The position numbers were made by a program, and so were the translations under genes. This document shows positions 6,405 through 9,193 of a stretch of DNA of 9,193 bases, in pieces. How positions within the stretch are numbered: the stretch's first letter is position 1; every line of letters starts with the position of its first letter. The notes under the pieces are model-generated. The model worked only from the letters and a program-made list of their open reading frames with translations, did no database searches and was not told where the DNA came from. The DNA is from an uncultured Chlorobiota bacterium (GTDB lineage Bacteria; Bacteroidota; Bacteroidia; Bacteroidales; JAADGE01), in contig CAMZKQ010000166.1 in the NCBI GenBank assembly GCA_947311265.1, positions 1 through 9,193 on the forward strand, read 5' to 3'.

Positions 6405-7597
6405 GGTACTAGTAAGCCTAAATTTTCGGCCAGTTTAAGTGTTGTAATGGCCCGTTTTACTACGGGTGGATCAATCATTTTTGTACCAATAGAAATTACT
6501 CCAAGCCCTTTTTCTTCTGCGTCTTTAAAAGCCGCTACTATTTGTTGTGCTTTTTCAATTTGAGATTTTTCGGGGGCAAAACTCTCATGAATTGGGGTAA
6601 TTTGCCGAGGGTGAATGCAGCCCATACCTTCAAAACCTAAGGCTTTTGATATTTTTACATTTTCACGCAAAGCATCTTCGTCTGCCACGTCGGAAAACAC
6701 AGAGTCAATAGGCTGTATTCCAGCAGCTTTGCAAGCATTTACAATTCGGGTACGGGCGTATAAGGACTCTTTGCCTTGAGCGGTGCGTTGCGTGCCAAGG
6801 TCGGCCGTAAAATCTTCTAAGCCAATGGCCAAAGCCACTACATTGCTTGATGCAGTAGCTATTTCAAAGGCCATTTCTACCCCCAAAGCACTTTCAATTA
6901 TTGGCATAAAATAAATGGGGTAGCTAAAATTATGCTTTTTACGCTGGTCGAAAATGTTTTTTTCTGCAGCTATAATTTGGCTTGCCGATTCGCATTTTGG
7001 TATCAAAATTAGATTTACATAATGTGCTGCAATGGCATCAATATCCTCAAGCCCTGCGGGCAGTTGGTTAATGCGTACCATGCGTTCTGCACCATAAAAA
7101 TTAACTGAGCGTAAAGCGTTCCGTACTAAAATTTTAGCCTCTTCTTTTTTATTGAATGCTACGGAGTCTTCCAAATCTAAAATAATAGCATTGGGTTGGT
7201 GCAAACCTGCGTTAAGCATCATACTTGGGGAGTTGCCTGGCAGGTATAGGCGAGAAAACCTGAAGCGGTCTTTTTGGGTGGCGTATTTATTTTCATCGAG
7301 TATATCCAAAAGGAACTCTTTTTTAGACCCTGTGGCTTTCCGAATTACGGCCTCTACTCGTGCGGCAAGTGTAAAATCTAACGAGCCGGCATCTACAATT
7401 GAAATTTTGCAGTTTTCGATTTCATAAAATTTAAGAATTTCATGAGTGAGTCTTCGCATGGCTTTTCCATACATTACTTCAACTTTGCTTTTTAGTTCTA
7501 CACAATTTCCTCCGTCAGCGGTAAGTTGGAAACGAACAAAACAGTCCGACCGATTTTTTTTCCCTTCATTTCCTGCAGTATAAATAGTATTTGCCAT
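6401..7597 (-). CDS. Citrate lyase acyl carrier protein-beta subunit fusion (CitD-CitE)
   Basis: From the Met at 7597 the protein has 398 residues and two parts. The first about 90 residues resemble CitD, the citrate lyase acyl carrier protein: SDCFVRFQL, then ISIVDAGSLDFTLAARVEAVIRKA. The remaining 280 or so match CitE of the HpcH/HpaI aldolase family: RLYLPGNSPSMM, AIILDLEDSVAF, MPIIESALGVEMA, ALAIGLEDFTADLGTQR and GCIHPRQI. CitE cleaves citryl-thioester to oxaloacetate and acetyl-thioester, and CitD carries the acyl group on a phosphoribosyl-dephospho-CoA arm attached to a serine. Here the two are one chain. No citF, citC, citX or citG is nearby, so the enzyme may use genes elsewhere or act on another acyl substrate. 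Near the modification site the sequence is GKKNRSD; the only Ser sits one residue later than Ser14 of Klebsiella CitD (ESGD). An ORF start at 7654 exists, but a TACCTTTG box lies between it and 7597, so 7597 is preferred. Confidence 0.88.
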   Translation of the reverse strand: MANTIYTAGNEGKKNRSDCFVRFQLTADGGNCVELKSKVEVMYGKAMRRLTHEILKFYEIENCKISIVDAGSLDFTLAARVEAVIRKATGSKKEFLLDILDENKYATQKDRFRFSRLYLPGNSPSMMLNAGLHQPNAIILDLEDSVAFNKKEEAKILVRNALRSVNFYGAERMVRINQLPAGLEDIDAIAAHYVNLILIPKCESASQIIAAEKNIFDQRKKHNFSYPIYFMPIIESALGVEMAFEIATASSNVVALAIGLEDFTADLGTQRTAQGKESLYARTRIVNACKAAGIQPIDSVFSDVADEDALRENVKISKALGFEGMGCIHPRQITPIHESFAPEKSQIEKAQQIVAAFKDAEEKGLGVISIGTKMIDPPVVKRAITTLKLAENLGLLVP

Positions 7598-7611
7598 AAT
7601 TCTTTTTTTTG

Positions 7612-7619
7612 CAAAGGTA
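7612..7619 (-). promoter_or_regulatory. -7 box for the CitD-CitE gene; decides its start codon
   Basis: The minus strand reads TACCTTTG, identical to the hemerythrin -7 box. The -33 region is weak. Transcription would start near 7606, only about 10 bases before the ATG at 7597, and downstream of the alternative ATG at 7654. This makes the short start the likely one. Confidence 0.55.
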
Positions 7620-7673
7620 TTAAATATCCAATTTATAAAATAATCCTTTTGCATTAAATTCTGAAATATTTTT

Positions 7674-7681
7674 TAGATTTG
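7674..7681 (+). promoter_or_regulatory. Candidate -7 box for the AAA+ ATPase gene
   Basis: TAGATTTG fits TAnnTTTG and ends 22 bases before the ATG at 7704. A TTTG at 7648-7651 could be the -33 element, but the spacing is 22 bases instead of 19. Both elements lie inside a repeated octamer TTTGCATT (7648-7655 and 7678-7685). Confidence 0.45.
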
Positions 7682-7703
7682 CATTGGCAATAAAAATATT
7701 AAA

Positions 7704-8906
7704 ATGACAAAAGAAGAACGCTTATTACTCATTCATCAAATTTACAGTCCTTCTGCCCCTGTGGAAGTAATAGACCTTTTTGCAGGACGCAAAAAGGAAC
7801 TTTTAAATATCCGAAAAACGGTGCAAGAAAAAGGGCAACATGCAGTTGTTTTTGGGCGGCGTGGTGCAGGCAAAACGTCGCTTATAAATGTATTGAACCA
7901 AATTTTTACTAACGTTTTTGTGGTAAAAGTAACGGCTAGCCGCAACGACACTTTCGAGGATTTGTGGGACAGGGCAGTAAGGAAGGTAAAATACCCTGAA
8001 AAGGTACAAAAAATTGGTTTTAAAAGCGAATTTGCCGAAGAGCTAGTGTCTTTGTACCTGCCCGATAAGCGGGATATTTTGCCTGGTGATATTGCCGAAA
8101 TGTTTGCAGATGTTGAGCAGCCTCTCCTTTTTACTTTTGATGAGTTTGATTGTGTGGAAAATAAAACCGCCAAAATTAAAATGGCGGATACCCTAAAAAC
8201 CTTATCGGATAATGCCCCAAATGTTACGGTTTTAATTTCGGGGATTGCAGAAAATGTAAATCAGCTTGTTGGGTTTCACCCGTCCTTGGAGCGTTGCATT
8301 CGGCAGGTGGAGTTGGCACTTATGCAAGCTAGCGAGGTGGAATTATTTTTAAAGATGTGTATGCAAATTACAGAAATGCACATTCGTAAAGAGGTGCTTA
8401 GGCAAATTACAGAGTATTCGGCAGGCTTTCCGCATTATGTGCATTTGCTTGCAAAATTTTCGGCACAAGAAGCTGCGGCTAATGGGGCAACGATGATTTT
8501 ACAACCGCATTTTAATAGGGCAGTAACTTTAAGTATCGAAAATTCGAGCCATAGTTTGCGGTCGGCTTATAAGCTGGCGGTAAAATCGTCTAAGGCAAAA
8601 AACAGCTACGAAAATGTATTGTTTACTATTGGAAATACACCGCCCGATGATGGCGAATCTTATTCGCCAGACTTTCTTTTGGAGCACTACAATAGGGCTT
8701 ATAATGCAAATTCAAAATCAATAAAATACAACTTGGGCATGCTTTGCCGAAAAGATAGAGGGGAAATTTTAGAAAAATCGGGGCGTTCGGAAACCCTGCG
8801 GTACCGCCTAAAAAACCCATTGATGCGTGCTTTTATTAAACTGAAGATACATACAGAAGGGGGGGAGACTTATATAATCGCCAAAACAAAAAATGCAAAT
8901 AAATAA
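7704..8906 (+). CDS. Orc1/Cdc6-like AAA+ ATPase with C-terminal winged-helix-like region
   Basis: The 400-residue protein has an entry motif VIDLFAGRKKELLNI (22-36) and a Walker A loop GRRGAGKTS (51-59) preceded by KGQHAVVF. Walker B is LLFTFDEFD (141-149). A sensor-1-like strand VTVLISG (174-180), a candidate arginine finger in HPSLERC (Arg197), and a GFPHYVHLLAKF motif (241-252) of the sensor-2/lid region follow. The C-terminal 100 residues (about 301-380, with GEILEKSGRSETLRYRLK) look like a winged helix. The order AAA+ then winged helix is that of Orc1/Cdc6-type and related STAND ATPases, which act as ATP-driven switches on DNA or with effector proteins. No effector, nuclease or toxin gene is visible next to it, and the gene ends at a terminator. 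It has no signal peptide and should be cytoplasmic. ATPase identity is secure; biological role is not. Confidence 0.85.
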   Translation: MTKEERLLLIHQIYSPSAPVEVIDLFAGRKKELLNIRKTVQEKGQHAVVFGRRGAGKTSLINVLNQIFTNVFVVKVTASRNDTFEDLWDRAVRKVKYPEKVQKIGFKSEFAEELVSLYLPDKRDILPGDIAEMFADVEQPLLFTFDEFDCVENKTAKIKMADTLKTLSDNAPNVTVLISGIAENVNQLVGFHPSLERCIRQVELALMQASEVELFLKMCMQITEMHIRKEVLRQITEYSAGFPHYVHLLAKFSAQEAAANGATMILQPHFNRAVTLSIENSSHSLRSAYKLAVKSSKAKNSYENVLFTIGNTPPDDGESYSPDFLLEHYNRAYNANSKSIKYNLGMLCRKDRGEILEKSGRSETLRYRLKNPLMRAFIKLKIHTEGGETYIIAKTKNANK

Positions 8907-8951
8907 AACCAAAAGTGCAAAATAAGAATCACACACAAATATTTAACTTAC

Positions 8952-8990
8952 AAAAAAAAGCTACAATCATAAGATTATAGCTTTTTTTTT
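8952..8990. terminator. Intrinsic, probably bidirectional, terminator after the AAA+ gene
   Basis: An A-run and gcta (8952-8963) pair with tagc and a T-run (8978-8989) in 12 perfect base pairs. One C/A mismatch and a 4-bp inner stem (aatc/gatt) follow, closed by an ATAA loop (8969-8972). The T-run on the plus strand marks rho-independent termination 45 bases past the AAA+ stop codon. The matching A-run would give a T-run on the minus strand too, so it could also end a leftward transcript from 8991-9193 or beyond. Confidence 0.85.
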
Positions 8991-9193
8991 ATAGTTACTG
9001 GATGTCGTAATTAGCTGTAAGTACCTCCCTCTTTCGCTTGCCTTTGTTGGATATGCCACCGTCAAACTATCTAAAAACCCACCCGGAAATTATTAAAAAC
9101 CGGCTAAGTACATGACAATTTTTTAACGTAACAAAAATAGAACACTGATTACTATGACTGTTATGATAATTTATGATTTTTTTATCTGCAAAA
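8991..9193. other. Final 200 bases without an intact gene; GC-richer island at about 9000-9111
   Basis: No frame here has a start codon plus a convincing coding length. The segment 9000-9111 is GC-richer than the other intergenic DNA in the window, containing cctccctctttcgcttgcc and two CCGG sites. Three short open stretches cover it. A minus-strand one of 23 codons (8995-9066) ends at TAA next to the terminator. A 40-codon minus-strand stretch (8967-9089) includes TVAYPTKASERGRYLQL. A plus-strand stretch of about 35 codons ends in a TGA at 9112-9114. Each is bounded by stop codons. It could be the decayed 3' end of a gene, a dispersed repeat or a small RNA; I cannot tell which. From 9115 to the end it is plain AT-rich sequence, with one TAnnTTTG match on the minus strand (9139-9132) that lacks a -33 box. 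Confidence 0.4.

Noticed and set aside
7598..7654. Upstream extension of the CitD-CitE protein by 19 residues (ATG at 7654)
   Set aside because: A TACCTTTG -7 box lies inside this stretch, so transcription probably starts downstream of it; the added residues do not resemble the CitD N-terminus.
7742..8173. A 143-codon minus-strand open frame inside the AAA+ gene
   Set aside because: It is the reverse-strand shadow of the Walker A to Walker B region; composition is Ser/Thr/Phe-rich without domain features.
9132..9139. Possible minus-strand promoter box TATTTTTG
   Set aside because: It matches TAnnTTTG, but has no -33 element and no intact gene follows it; expected by chance in AT-rich DNA.

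Overview
The window is AT-rich DNA from a member of the Bacteroidota (Bacteroidetes). The evidence is of three kinds. Several upstream regions carry the phylum's characteristic TAnnTTTG -7 promoter box (TACCTTTG twice, TATCTTTG, TAATTTTG, TACATTTG, TAGATTTG). Start codons have A-rich leaders rather than Shine-Dalgarno sequences. The gene content is typical: a BatE-like protein, a DUF4249 lipoprotein, and a TPR-transmembrane-coiled-coil sensor. No rRNA, tRNA, CRISPR array or intact mobile element is visible.

Layout. Bases 1-137 are a perfect 68-bp-arm inverted repeat with a one-base centre, most simply a fold-back artefact at a contig end. It cuts off the 3' end of a minus-strand TPR/GAF sensor gene (to 1927). 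Upstream of that gene, with a 24-bp gap, lies a bacteriohemerythrin gene with all iron ligands (1952-2368); the two look like one operon behind a good promoter at 2418-2448. Next is an FkbM-type SAM methyltransferase (2458-3297, minus), divergent from an orphan BatE-like TPR/SH3 membrane protein (3463-4239, plus). A minus-strand HD-domain-like protein follows (4271-4825, possibly to 4918), in which the His of the HD pair is Ala. It is divergent from a plus-strand pair: an unrecognised 144-residue protein (5051-5485) and a DUF4249 lipoprotein (5505-6404). Convergent with that pair, overlapping by four bases at the stop codons, is a CitD-CitE fusion, the citrate lyase acyl carrier protein joined to the beta subunit (6401-7597, minus). 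Divergent from it is an Orc1/Cdc6-like AAA+ ATPase with a C-terminal winged-helix-like region (7704-8906, plus), ending at a strong hairpin terminator (8952-8990). The last 200 bases hold no intact gene but include a GC-richer island of unknown nature.

How the genes work together. Most transcription units look independent; the window reads as a mosaic of small housekeeping and accessory units, not one large system. The clearest partnership is hemerythrin plus membrane sensor, which suggests oxygen or redox sensing. The most unusual single genes are the CitD-CitE fusion without other citrate lyase genes, the A-D variant HD protein, the stand-alone BatE, and the solitary AAA+ ATPase. I found no convincing evidence of a wholly new multi-gene system.
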